A stretch of 64,000 nt of DNA from Nitratireductor sp. (GTDB taxonomy: Bacteria; Pseudomonadota; Alphaproteobacteria; Rhizobiales; Rhizobiaceae), in the NCBI GenBank assembly GCA_020637805.1, contig JACKJU010000013.1, positions 26,376 through 90,375 on the forward strand. Reading direction: 5' to 3'. Within the stretch, counting starts at the first letter, position 1. Every line of letters begins with the position of its first letter. Position numbers and translations under genes: made by a program. This document shows, piece after piece, positions 40,383 through 48,534 of this stretch. The notes under the pieces are model-generated. The model had not been told where the DNA came from and made no database searches. It saw only the letters and a list, made by a program, of their open reading frames with translations.

Positions 40383-42221
40383 TCAGAGCTTCCGGGTAGC
40401 CTGCTTGAGCCATTTCTTGTCGTCTGCATCGAGATGCGGTGACAATGCCTCATGGACGCGGGCATGATAGCCGTTGAGCCACGCCTTCTCGTTTGCGTGC
40501 AGCAGCGACTTGTCGATCAGCCGCAGATCGATCGGGCAAAGGGTGATCGTCTCGAAGCCAAGCATGGCCGAATCGCCTCCCGGGACTTCCTCCGGCGCGG
40601 TGACGATGACGAGATTTTCGATCCGGATTCCGTATTCGCCCTCGCGGTAATAGCCCGGTTCGTTCGAGATGATCATGCCGGGCAGGAGTTTCTCCATTCC
40701 GCGCCGCGAAATCGACTGCGGGCCTTCATGCACGTTCAGGTAGGAGCCAATTCCGTGGCCCGTGCCATGTGCATAGTCCTTCCCGTGCTGCCAGAGCGCG
40801 CTTCGGGCAAACGGATCGAGATCGATCCCGCGCGTGCCATCCGGAAAGCGGGCGGTCGCAACGGCGATGTGCCCCTTCAAAACAAGGGTGAAATCGGTGA
40901 TTGCACGTGCGGGTGGCTCGCCAATGGCGACGGTGCGCGTGATGTCGGTGGTGCCATCTGGATACTGTCCGCCCGAATCCACCAGGTAGAGAGACCGGTC
41001 TTCGATGGTGGCGTCAGTTTGGCGCGTCACGCGGTAGTGCACGATCGCGCCGTTGGCTCCTGCTCCCGAAATCGTGTCGAAGGAGATTTCGCGTAACTCG
41101 CTGCCCATCTCCCGCGCGGTTGTTTCGCGGAATTCCTCCAGCCGGGTGGCGGCCACAATCTCCGTGATGCTTCCGGCGGGTTGCCGGTCAAGCCAGGCAA
41201 GAAACCGGACCATGGCAACGCCATCGCGAAGATGGGCGTGGCGTGCGCCCTCAAGTTCCGTGTCGTTCTTGACGGCCCTGAGCAGGGAGACCGGATCGCG
41301 TTTCTGTATCAGCCGGCCGCCGCTTTCCGTTATCGTCTGGGCGAGTGCGACGGCCACAAGCGATGGATCGCAGTGGAACGACCTTTCCGGGGCCAGTCCT
41401 TCCAGCGTGGTCACTAACCTCTCTGGCTGAACCAGCTTTGCGAGGCGCCGCATTTCTTCTTCCGTTGCCGCATCCAGCTTGCGCCTGTCGATGAACAGAA
41501 CGGGCATGTTGTCGCCGTCCACGCTGGCATTCGCGGGAATGATGGCGAAGGCAAGCGCCAGCGGATTGTGAACGAGGTCGCTGCCTCGGATGTTGAACGT
41601 CCAGGCAATCGATGCCGGATCGGTCATGATCAGGAAATCAGCCTTGTCCACTCGAAGGGTCTCCCGGATTGCCGAGAGCTTGTCCGAAGCGGTTCTGCCT
41701 GAATATTCCAGCGGATGCAGGATTGCCCGTCCGAGCGGTGCAGGCGGTTGGTCGGGCCAGACGCGGTCGATCAGGTTGTCCAGTGGGACAAGCTCGGCCC
41801 CGGCTGATTCGGCAACCTTCTCCCAGCTCTTGTGCTGAGCGACGGTCATGAGCCACGGATCAAACCCAATGCGTTGCCCGCGCTTCAGCACCTTGGCGAG
41901 AAATCGGTCCGGCGATTCGGCTACGATATCCTTTTGCGTGTAACTGCCGGGATCTGTCTGCTGGCGCAGTTGAACCGTGTAGCGCCCGTCAGAGAAGACG
42001 AAGGCATCGTTGAGACCGGCAATTGCAAATCCCGCCGATCCCGTGAAACCGGTCAGCCATGCAAGGCGCTCGGCACGGGCGGGAAGATATTCGTTTTGAT
42101 GTTCATCGGCATGCGGCACCAGATACCAGTCGAGCCGCTCGCCCCGCATTTCGTTTCTCAGAGCGGCAAGCCGCGGCGCACCCTGTTCGCGGGAAGTGGT
42201 CGAATCGAATGATTGAAACAT
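40383..42221 (-). CDS. Xaa-Pro aminopeptidase (M24B, aminopeptidase P family)
   Basis: 612 residues, cytoplasmic dimetal peptidase that removes an N-terminal residue from X-Pro peptides. Two creatinase-like N-domains (residues ~15-320, with LAWLTGFTGSAG and DPASIAWTFNIRGSD) precede the pita-bread catalytic domain. Metal and proton-relay residues are seen in LYLVDSGGQYPDGTTDITRT, GTGHGIGSYLNVHEGP and ISNEPGYYREGEYGIRIENL. The long two-N-domain form resembles eukaryotic XPNPEP1 and is common in rhizobia. ATG at 42221. Divergent from the DUF1127-like gene. Confidence 0.94.
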   Translation of the reverse strand: MFQSFDSTTSREQGAPRLAALRNEMRGERLDWYLVPHADEHQNEYLPARAERLAWLTGFTGSAGFAIAGLNDAFVFSDGRYTVQLRQQTDPGSYTQKDIVAESPDRFLAKVLKRGQRIGFDPWLMTVAQHKSWEKVAESAGAELVPLDNLIDRVWPDQPPAPLGRAILHPLEYSGRTASDKLSAIRETLRVDKADFLIMTDPASIAWTFNIRGSDLVHNPLALAFAIIPANASVDGDNMPVLFIDRRKLDAATEEEMRRLAKLVQPERLVTTLEGLAPERSFHCDPSLVAVALAQTITESGGRLIQKRDPVSLLRAVKNDTELEGARHAHLRDGVAMVRFLAWLDRQPAGSITEIVAATRLEEFRETTAREMGSELREISFDTISGAGANGAIVHYRVTRQTDATIEDRSLYLVDSGGQYPDGTTDITRTVAIGEPPARAITDFTLVLKGHIAVATARFPDGTRGIDLDPFARSALWQHGKDYAHGTGHGIGSYLNVHEGPQSISRRGMEKLLPGMIISNEPGYYREGEYGIRIENLVIVTAPEEVPGGDSAMLGFETITLCPIDLRLIDKSLLHANEKAWLNGYHARVHEALSPHLDADDKKWLKQATRKL

Positions 42222-42371
42222 GTGTATTGGCGGCTCCGAAGGTTACCAGTGTATGAAAGCAGGCCTGCGTTTTTTGCAATGCAGCATTGCCGATGTGGCT
42301 CTTGTTGCAGAGCAGCAAATACCCCATTTTAACAGCGTGGAGGAGATTGATACAAACAAAGGATCAACAAG

Positions 42372-42548
42372 ATGTCTTTCTTTGGCAATCTCGGCAAACG
42401 CATGATTGAAGCTCGTGAACGCGAGGCTCGCCGTCATGTATCAAACGTTCTTCTGTCGCTCGACGACGCTTCCCTCAACGGCATGGGCCTTTCGCGCCAC
42501 CAGTTGAAACGCGACGCTCGTGGCGCCCACAGCTCGGTGATGCTGTAA
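42372..42548 (+). CDS. Small DUF1127-like protein (58 residues)
   Basis: Predicted 58-residue basic protein, MSFFGNLGKRMIEARERE at the N-terminus, followed by a helix pair with LLSLDDASLNGMGLSRHQL. The L-x-x-LDD-x-x-L-x-x-(I/M)G-(L/I)-x-R pattern is that of the DUF1127/YjiS small proteins common in alphaproteobacteria, some of which affect phosphate, carbon or RNA metabolism. AAAGGA at 42358-42363 sits eight bases before the ATG, and a strong bidirectional terminator follows at 42692-42719. The call rests on the pattern, the ribosome site and the terminator. There is a 143-base untranslated tail that could hold an RNA; nothing recognisable is seen there. Confidence 0.75.
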   Translation: MSFFGNLGKRMIEAREREARRHVSNVLLSLDDASLNGMGLSRHQLKRDARGAHSSVML

Positions 42549-42691
42549 TCTACCTTGCGTTTCCCCGGAAATGCAAAGGGGTGCGGGTGGTGAAGCTGGC
42601 AGCTTGTCCGTTTCGCGACAAACATGGTCCAGCGTTGGGGCAACCGGAAAACGGACTGAATTCCGGTTCATTGATGCTTGCAGTTTGCTGA

Positions 42692-42719
42692 AAAAGGCCG
42701 GGAGCGATCCCGGCCTTTT
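42692..42719. terminator. Bidirectional terminator (DUF1127-like gene and prmA)
   Basis: AAAAGGCCGGGA-GCGA-TCCCGGCCTTTT: a perfect 12-bp stem whose A and T ends serve both strands. It lies downstream of the small gene and of prmA, which converges on it. Confidence 0.88.
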
Positions 42720-42761
42720 CGCTTTCGTCGTGGCTTTCCCGGTTGAATGCACTCGCGGATA

Positions 42762-43643
42762 TCAGGCGCGCATGTCGCGCATGAGCAGGGTCAGCCAGCC
42801 ATTTCGGATGATGGCGCGATCCAGCCGCAGTCCCTGCGCACGGTAGGCGGCAACGATCCGCGCCTGCTGGTGCGGCAGCAGTCCGGAAAGAATCACCGAT
42901 CCGCCGCGCCCAAGATGGGCGGCAAGGGCAGGGGCCAGCTTCTGCAGCGGGCCTGCCAGAATATTGGCCACGATCAGGTCGAAGGGCACACGCTGGCCAA
43001 AACGCAAATGGTTGAAACCGACGGCGGGAATGGCTTCGACCAGGTTGCCGACCTTGTTGATCCGTGCATTCTGTTTCGTCACTTCAACAGACACCGGATC
43101 GATATCGCTGGCGAGTACGGATATTCTGGTTGCCTTTGCGATGGCGATCGCCAGAACACCTGAACCGGTCCCCAGATCAAGGGCGTTGACGGGCTGGCGC
43201 CGCTTCAACTCGTCTCCAATCATTTCAAGGCAACCGGCTGTAGTGCCGTGATGGCCCGTCCCGAAGGCAAGCCCTGCATCTATCAGGATGGCGTGCTCAT
43301 TTGCCGAGGCGCATCCGGCATCGTGGCTGCCATGCACGACAAAACGCCCGGCGCGCACGGGGGCCAGTTCGCTCAGTGTCTTTTCCACCCAGCCGCCATC
43401 CTCGAGTTCCTCGTGCTGGAGCTTGCCATGTGCATCTTCTCCAAGAACCTCGAGTATTCGCGCTCCGGCGTTCCCGGTTTCCCCGGCGGGCACATAAACC
43501 GATATGTTCCAGGTACCCGTTTTTTCATCAACCTCGAAGGCGGACACGGGAAACCCGTCTGCCTCGAACTCGGCCTCAAGCCGGGTGGCAGCCTTCACGG
43601 CAGCATCCTGCGGCATGTCGAAATGCAGTCTCGTCTGGCTCAT
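42762..43643 (-). CDS. prmA: Ribosomal protein L11 methyltransferase
   Basis: 293 residues. Trimethylates several positions of ribosomal protein L11. The C-terminal S-adenosylmethionine domain has ALDLGTGSGVLAIAIAK (motif I) and a preceding DAGLAFGTGHHGTTAGCLEM, the characteristic PrmA F-G-T-G-x-H-x-T-T segment; IVANILAGPL is the N-P-P-Y-like motif of the family. A divergent N-terminal substrate domain covers residues 1-110. The start at 43643 overlaps the antiporter stop by four bases (43640-43643), so the two genes form an operon with the antiporter first. Confidence 0.93.
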   Translation of the reverse strand: MSQTRLHFDMPQDAAVKAATRLEAEFEADGFPVSAFEVDEKTGTWNISVYVPAGETGNAGARILEVLGEDAHGKLQHEELEDGGWVEKTLSELAPVRAGRFVVHGSHDAGCASANEHAILIDAGLAFGTGHHGTTAGCLEMIGDELKRRQPVNALDLGTGSGVLAIAIAKATRISVLASDIDPVSVEVTKQNARINKVGNLVEAIPAVGFNHLRFGQRVPFDLIVANILAGPLQKLAPALAAHLGRGGSVILSGLLPHQQARIVAAYRAQGLRLDRAIIRNGWLTLLMRDMRA

Positions 43644-45481
43644 TTGCCGCTTTCCTGCTCCTTGCCGTTTCCGGCGTTCAAGGCTTCACCCTCACTGTTT
43701 CGCAGTTTTGGACCGAAGGTAAGGACGATGTTGCCCGGATTTGGAACACTTTCCTTGTCGGTAGAGGCGAAGCGGAACTCCCCGCTCGAACGGACCCAGA
43801 GAAGAATGATGGTTCCTTCGGGCCTCGATTTCAGAAAGTCTTCGTATCCGAATTCATCGGTAATCGGGGTCGAGGTAAAGACCCAACCCTGAAGCATGCG
43901 TTCGTTCAATTCCTCGAAGCCGTAGCCTTCCTTTGTCAGGGGGCGCCCGCCGATGGTGAAATGAAGATCGCGGCGTTCGTTCTCGCCGCGTCCGCCGAGC
44001 TGGAAGACCCGGTTGCGCCCGATTTCGGGGCCGAGCTGCGTACAGACCAGCGCATTGTAGGCGGTGTTATCGGATGCAGCGATACACGCTGCCCAGCTGT
44101 GCAGGTTGAGTTCGTTGTGGGCGCGCTCCGACATGACGTCGCCGAAATAGGTCGGGATATTGCGTTGCCGCGATGGAGCCAGATGGTTCCAGTTGTCGTC
44201 TGTAACGCGAACCGGTGTACCCATCGCCATGACCTTCTCGGCCAGCGCCGTGGTCCAGAGCGAACCGCCGACGATCAGCAATCCAGGCTTTGCATCCGAA
44301 CGCAGGCCCAGCATGCGTGCCATCGGTGCCAGCGAAAAACCGTGCAGCAGGATGGTCGCCGTCACCACCGCAAAGGTGTAGGCGATCATCTTCTGAGCGC
44401 CTTCCATGCCGAGATCCATCATCGTGGCACTGAACAGGCCGGTTACCGCCACGGCGACGATACCGCGCGGCGCGATCCAGGCCGTGAGAAGCTTTTCCTG
44501 CCAGGTGATGCCGGTGCCGAGCGTGGCAACAAAAACCGCAATCGGACGCACCACAAACAGGATGGCAAAGACGAAGGCTGCAGCTTCCCAGCCAAGCGAG
44601 AAGATTGTCTCGCGGGTGAGTGAGGCGGTCAAAAGCACGAAGACGCCCGAGACCAGAAGAACGGTGATCGTTTCCTTGAAGCGGCGCATCTCGGCCAGGC
44701 TGGCTATGCGCGAATTGGCGAGGACGATGCCCATTACAGTGACGGTGAGCAGCCCTGCTTCTTCCAGCAGCAGATTGGTTGCAGAAAAGGCCATCAGGGC
44801 CAATGCGACCAGTACCGGTGCCTTGAGGAATTCCGGCACGTGGCCGCGCGTGAACAGCCAGACGACGGTTCGTGCAAGCAGCCATGCGCCACCGATGGCA
44901 ACGCCGAATGCGAGGAACACCTCCAGCAGCAGCGAAGATGCCTCATGGCCCGAGTTCAGCACGAGAATGATCTCAAAGGCTATGACTGCATAGAGCGCGC
45001 CCAGCGGATCGTTGATGATCGCCTCCCAGCGCAGCAGGGATGCGGGGCGTGTTTTCAGATGTGCCTGTCGCAGCATCGGCATGATGACGGTGGGGCCGGT
45101 GACCACGAGAATTCCGCCCAGCACGATTGCCACCTGCCAGGAAAGCCCGCCGGCATAATGGCCGGCAAGGGAACCCAGGAGAAAGGCGAGGGGGCCGCCG
45201 ATGATGATCAGCCGCCTAACGGCTTTCGATGTTTCCCGGATTTCACGGAAGTTGAGCGTCAGTCCGCCCTCGAACAGGATGATCGCCACGGCAAGTGAAA
45301 CGACCGGTCTATATATCTCGCCGAAATCGCGTGAAACGTCGATGACGTGAAAACCGGGACCGAGAAGTAGTCCGCCCAGCAACAGAAGGGCAATCGCCGG
45401 AAGGTGCAGACGCCAGGCAAACCATTGCGCGGCAATGCCGGCGAACCCGATGATCGCCAGCTTCAGACTGACATCATGCAT
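43640..45481 (-). CDS. Cation/proton antiporter (CPA1 family) with C-terminal Rossmann domain
   Basis: 613 residues. The first ~390 residues are a 12-13 helix Na+/H+ exchanger domain. The ND pair typical of electroneutral CPA1 exchangers is visible in RWEAIINDPLGALYAVIAFE, with FEGGLTL and GPTVIMPML before it and WIAPRGIVAVAVTG after. The C-terminal part (from GLLIVGGSLWTTALAEKVM) looks like a nucleotide-binding regulatory domain similar to KTN/TrkA_N, followed by a TrkA_C-like tail. It probably exchanges Na+ or K+ for H+. ATG at 45481 with GGAG upstream. First gene of the operon with prmA. Confidence 0.9.
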   Translation of the reverse strand: MHDVSLKLAIIGFAGIAAQWFAWRLHLPAIALLLLGGLLLGPGFHVIDVSRDFGEIYRPVVSLAVAIILFEGGLTLNFREIRETSKAVRRLIIIGGPLAFLLGSLAGHYAGGLSWQVAIVLGGILVVTGPTVIMPMLRQAHLKTRPASLLRWEAIINDPLGALYAVIAFEIILVLNSGHEASSLLLEVFLAFGVAIGGAWLLARTVVWLFTRGHVPEFLKAPVLVALALMAFSATNLLLEEAGLLTVTVMGIVLANSRIASLAEMRRFKETITVLLVSGVFVLLTASLTRETIFSLGWEAAAFVFAILFVVRPIAVFVATLGTGITWQEKLLTAWIAPRGIVAVAVTGLFSATMMDLGMEGAQKMIAYTFAVVTATILLHGFSLAPMARMLGLRSDAKPGLLIVGGSLWTTALAEKVMAMGTPVRVTDDNWNHLAPSRQRNIPTYFGDVMSERAHNELNLHSWAACIAASDNTAYNALVCTQLGPEIGRNRVFQLGGRGENERRDLHFTIGGRPLTKEGYGFEELNERMLQGWVFTSTPITDEFGYEDFLKSRPEGTIILLWVRSSGEFRFASTDKESVPNPGNIVLTFGPKLRNSEGEALNAGNGKEQESGK

Positions 45482-45511
45482 GCAAAAACTCCGCTATGAT
45501 CGCACCGGAAA

Positions 45512-45530
45512 ACGGGTCCGCGTGACCCGT
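45512..45530 (-). terminator. Candidate terminator of amtB-glnK
   Basis: ACGGGTC / GACCCGT (45512-45518 with 45524-45530), 7-bp stem, 5-base loop. On the minus strand it is followed by TTTTCC. It lies about 135 bases beyond the glnK stop. The T-run is short. Confidence 0.4.
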
Positions 45531-45664
45531 GTTCGAAGTACACCGGCCTAAACCGGCTGGCAATGACAAAGCGGGTGAGATAGTCGCAACGCGAATACCA
45601 CACAAGAGCCAATAGCGGGCGATCCTCGCGCGAAGTTGACCGCTGGCCCGTTTTTCCGGCGCGC

Positions 45665-46003
45665 TTAGAGAGCGTCCTTGCCGGTTTCACCTGTACGAAT
45701 CCGCATGGCGCTTTCGAGATCGATCACGAAAATCTTGCCGTCGCCGATCTTGTTCTGGCAGGCGGCATCGCGAATGGTTTCGACAACCCGGTCGGCAACA
45801 TCCTCGTTGACGGCGGCCTCGATCTTGACTTTAGGAATGTAATGAATGGCGTATTCAGCGCCGCGGTATATCTCGGTATGGCCCTTCTGGCGGCCATAGC
45901 CGCGCACTTCGGTAACGGTCAGCCCGTCCACGCCGATCCTGCTCAATGCCTCGCGAACGTCATCTAGCTTGTGGGGCTGGATTATGGCGGTGATCCATTT
46001 CAT
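45665..46003 (-). CDS. glnK: PII nitrogen regulatory protein (GlnK/GlnB)
   Basis: 112-residue trimeric signal protein reading ATP/ADP, 2-oxoglutarate and uridylylation, which blocks the ammonium channel when nitrogen is plentiful. The T-loop is intact, with the uridylylation site Tyr51 in RGAEYAIHYIPK and GRQKGHTEIY before it. The B-loop and C-loop regions GDGKIFVIDLESAMRIRTGE bind ATP. GGGAG precedes the ATG at 46003. It sits 58 bases downstream of amtB, so it is probably cotranscribed. The order amtB-glnK is the reverse of the more usual glnK-amtB. Confidence 0.95.
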   Translation of the reverse strand: MKWITAIIQPHKLDDVREALSRIGVDGLTVTEVRGYGRQKGHTEIYRGAEYAIHYIPKVKIEAAVNEDVADRVVETIRDAACQNKIGDGKIFVIDLESAMRIRTGETGKDAL

Positions 46004-46061
46004 CTGTTGGCTCCCTTGTATGCCGTGAGGCGCACGCCGGGCCTGCCGGCGTGCAATTCAG

Positions 46062-47270
46062 TTACAGACGGTAACCCGTTTCGCCATGGTAAGTGAAGTC
46101 CAGACCTTCGACTTCCTCGTCGCGCGAAACCCTGAAGCCGGTAACCGCCTTGGCAATCATGACGATGATGACGGTCGCTACCGCTGACCATACCGCGGTC
46201 ACGGCCACGCCTGTTGCCTGCACCAGGAATTGCTGGCCAGCGCCAACGCCTTCGGCAAGACCGGCCCCGCCATAGCCCACTGCAGCCAGGAAAGGCACGA
46301 GCAGGGTTCCGGTAGCGCCGCCGATGCCGTGAACGGCAAGAACGTCAAGGCTGTCGTCGATCTTCATGCGATGCTTGACGATGTCCACGGCGAAGTAGCA
46401 GATCACGCCACCTGCAAGTCCGAGCAGAACGCCGCCAAGCGGACCGACGGTTCCCGAGGCAGGCGTGATCGTCGCAAGCCCCGCAATCGTTCCGGTTACG
46501 AGGCCAATCAGCGAGGGCTTGCCGAAGCGCACTTTCTCGATGACCAGCCAGACAAGCGATGCGGTGGCGGCCGAGAGGTGTGTAGCAATCAATGCCATGG
46601 CTGCATTGCCGTCTGCAGCAACCGCCGATCCGGCGTTGAAGCCGAACCAGCCAACCCAGAGAAGCGATGCGCCGACCATGACCATCCAAGGTGCATGGGG
46701 CGGGTTGACGCGCTCGGGGAAACCTGTGCGCGCGCCCAGCATGAATGCGATGACGGCTGCCGATACCCCTGCGGTGACATGGACCACGATGCCGCCGGCG
46801 AAGTCGATCACGCCGCGTTCGGCCAGCCATCCGCCGCCCCATACCCAGTGGGTGACCGGGGCGTATACAAGAACAAGCCAAAGCGCGGAAATGAGCATGA
46901 CAGCGCCGAACTTGATGCGTTCGACGAAGGCGCCAATCATCAGCGCGGGCGTGATGATGGCAAAGGTCATCTGGAAGGCGGCGAAAAGGGATTCGGGCAG
47001 GGTGCCTACCAGCGAGTCGCGCTCGATTCCAGCCAGGAAGAACTTGCTCATGCCGCCAATCCAGGCATTGCCCTCCGAGAAGGACAGCGAATATCCGAAG
47101 GCGAACCACAGGATCGACATCAGGCAGGCGATCGCCATGCACTGCATGAGCACGGACAGGATGTTCTTGGCCTGGACGAGGCCTGCATAGAACAGTGCGA
47201 GGCCTGGCAGTGTCATCAACAACACGAGCGCTGTGGATGTGAGTATCCAGCTGGTATCGGCTGCGTTCAT
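46062..47270 (-). CDS. amtB: Ammonium transporter (Amt/Rh family)
   Basis: 402-residue channel with 11 transmembrane helices. The conduction-pore histidines are present: His164 in IVVHVTAG and His314 in LAVHGIGGATG. Also seen are the N-terminal LPGLALFYAGLV and the FGFNAGS motif. No cleaved signal peptide is evident, which is common in alphaproteobacteria. AGGGAGA precedes the ATG. PII protein encoded just downstream is its regulator by direct binding. A sigma-54/NtrC promoter would be expected upstream, but I found no convincing -24/-12 pair. Confidence 0.95.
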   Translation of the reverse strand: MNAADTSWILTSTALVLLMTLPGLALFYAGLVQAKNILSVLMQCMAIACLMSILWFAFGYSLSFSEGNAWIGGMSKFFLAGIERDSLVGTLPESLFAAFQMTFAIITPALMIGAFVERIKFGAVMLISALWLVLVYAPVTHWVWGGGWLAERGVIDFAGGIVVHVTAGVSAAVIAFMLGARTGFPERVNPPHAPWMVMVGASLLWVGWFGFNAGSAVAADGNAAMALIATHLSAATASLVWLVIEKVRFGKPSLIGLVTGTIAGLATITPASGTVGPLGGVLLGLAGGVICYFAVDIVKHRMKIDDSLDVLAVHGIGGATGTLLVPFLAAVGYGGAGLAEGVGAGQQFLVQATGVAVTAVWSAVATVIIVMIAKAVTGFRVSRDEEVEGLDFTYHGETGYRL

Positions 47271-47449
47271 TCGATTGTCTCCCTCGGAATTCCAGTGTCT
47301 CCCCCGTATCTCGCCATCGAGATATCAAGGCGAGCCACGGCGGAATTCCATCTCCATGACCGTTGTTCGCGGGCAAACCCCAAAGGCTCTGCCGCCAAAT
47401 TTCATGCAGACAAGCCAAAACATCAGCACAATGCAAGAAAAAGATGCTT

Positions 47450-47535
47450 GATTATGCGAAATGATTAGGCAGTTGTGGATTGATGAAATTGAATGACTAT
47501 TAATTAGGCGAAATGACTATGAAATAGGCGAGGAT
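47450..47535 (-). repeat. Short imperfect direct repeats upstream of amtB
   Basis: GCGAAATGAYTA occurs at 47456-47467 and 47508-47519; AATGACTAT at 47492-47500 and 47512-47520; TAGGC at 47466, 47505 and 47525. The last two copies are 20 bases apart. The block is much richer in A and T than its surroundings. It could be a regulator-binding region for amtB; no known box is recognised. Confidence 0.5.
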
Positions 47536-47631
47536 CGCTCGTGCTTGTCTAGAAACATCCGGCGTCGAGACCGCCCGTGAGTGGGTAGCAGACCCGGGAA
47601 CAGCGAACGGGGAATCCCAGATAGGTCCTGA

Positions 47632-47671
47632 AAACAAAAAAAGCAGGCCGGGGACAAGGACCCGGCCTGCT
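47632..47671 (-). terminator. Terminator of the Spy-like gene
   Basis: AGCAGGCCGGG / CCCGGCCTGCT (47642-47652 with 47661-47671), perfect 11-bp stem. On the minus strand it is followed by a T-rich tract (complement of the A-run at 47631-47641). Confidence 0.85.
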
Positions 47672-47794
47672 CTGAAGCCTGCTATTGACTCACCTGGCAG
47701 GCATTTCCGGCAGTTCGCGACGGAGGGGGGAGAGAGAACGTCGGGGGTGAACTGACGGAAAATTCGATGGTGTTATCGGCTCGTTCGCAGAGCC

Positions 47795-48349
47795 TCACTG
47801 TTGTGGCGGCTGCGGCGGTGCCATGCGCGGGGGATTGCCGCCACCGCGGTAATCGTCCCTGCCATTGCCCTTGCGCCAATCGCGGTCGCCATGACCGCGC
47901 CAGCGATGGTCGTCGTGACCCCAGCTGCGATCTCCGACAGAGTACAGGCGAGCCATGACTTCGCCCTTCTGGTTGTCGTCGAGAAGGTTGTAGAATTTCA
48001 CGAGATCGGGAATGAGCTGGTCGGCGCGGCGCTCGAATTCAGCCGTGATCTGATCGCGAAGCTGGTTTGCTTCTTCCTCGGTCAGGGTGTTGTCGGCTGT
48101 GAGTTCCTTGAGCTTGCTCTTCAGATCGACCAGGAATTCGGCGCTCGAAAGGCGCATTCCGCTGAACTCGGTTGCCATGTCCTTGAAGGCGGCCTTCTGT
48201 TCCTCGTTCAGCCCGAGGCGCTGTGTCACGCGTTCGGTTGCGAAATTGGCACGGGCATCGGGTGAATCGAAGCGTGTCTTGGCTGCGAATGCGGAAGTGC
48301 CAAGCAGGGCAACAACCACACCGCCAATGATCCAACTGCGTTTCGTCAT
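47795..48349 (-). CDS. Spy/CpxP-like periplasmic protein
   Basis: 184 residues. The N-terminus is a signal peptide (WIIGGVVVALLGTSAFA). The mature part is mostly helical, with LGLNEEQKAAFKDMATEFSG and EEEANQLRDQITAEFERRAD, close to the Spy/CpxP fold, though the strict L-T-x-x-Q motif is absent. The C-terminal 45 residues are rich in His, Asp, Arg and Gly (SWGHDDHRWRGHGDRDW), which suggests metal or nucleic-acid-like binding, and end in a Pro/Gln tail. Such proteins act as ATP-independent chaperones or metal-stress sensors. GGAAGGA precedes the ATG. Divergent from the dehalogenase-like gene. Confidence 0.75.
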   Translation of the reverse strand: MTKRSWIIGGVVVALLGTSAFAAKTRFDSPDARANFATERVTQRLGLNEEQKAAFKDMATEFSGMRLSSAEFLVDLKSKLKELTADNTLTEEEANQLRDQITAEFERRADQLIPDLVKFYNLLDDNQKGEVMARLYSVGDRSWGHDDHRWRGHGDRDWRKGNGRDDYRGGGNPPRMAPPQPPQQ

Positions 48350-48534
48350 GGTAGTGTCCTTCCTCTGGAGACCATCTGTTTCGGTGCCGTCCGTGTGTTT
48401 CCAAGATGGTAGCTGGAGAGAGGTGTTGCAAATTACAGCTTCGTAAACTGTATTACATTTTCTTAATGTTGATCGTGCGCCTGTTGCGGGGTCTGCGCAG
48501 GCATAACCTACTCAAGACCGATTGCGGATACTCC

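Larger units (their letters stand above)
47271..47794. other. Gene-free AT-rich stretch upstream of amtB
   Basis: 520 bases with no supportable gene. It holds an AT-rich block of imperfect repeats (47450-47535, separate entry) and the terminator of the Spy-like gene at 47632-47671. The remainder (47671-47794) is the 3' flank of that gene and shows nothing clear. Confidence 0.6.

Noticed and set aside
47271..47440. Sigma-54 (-24/-12) promoter for amtB
   Set aside because: GG and GC dinucleotides exist but none are at the correct ten-base spacing with the flanking consensus.
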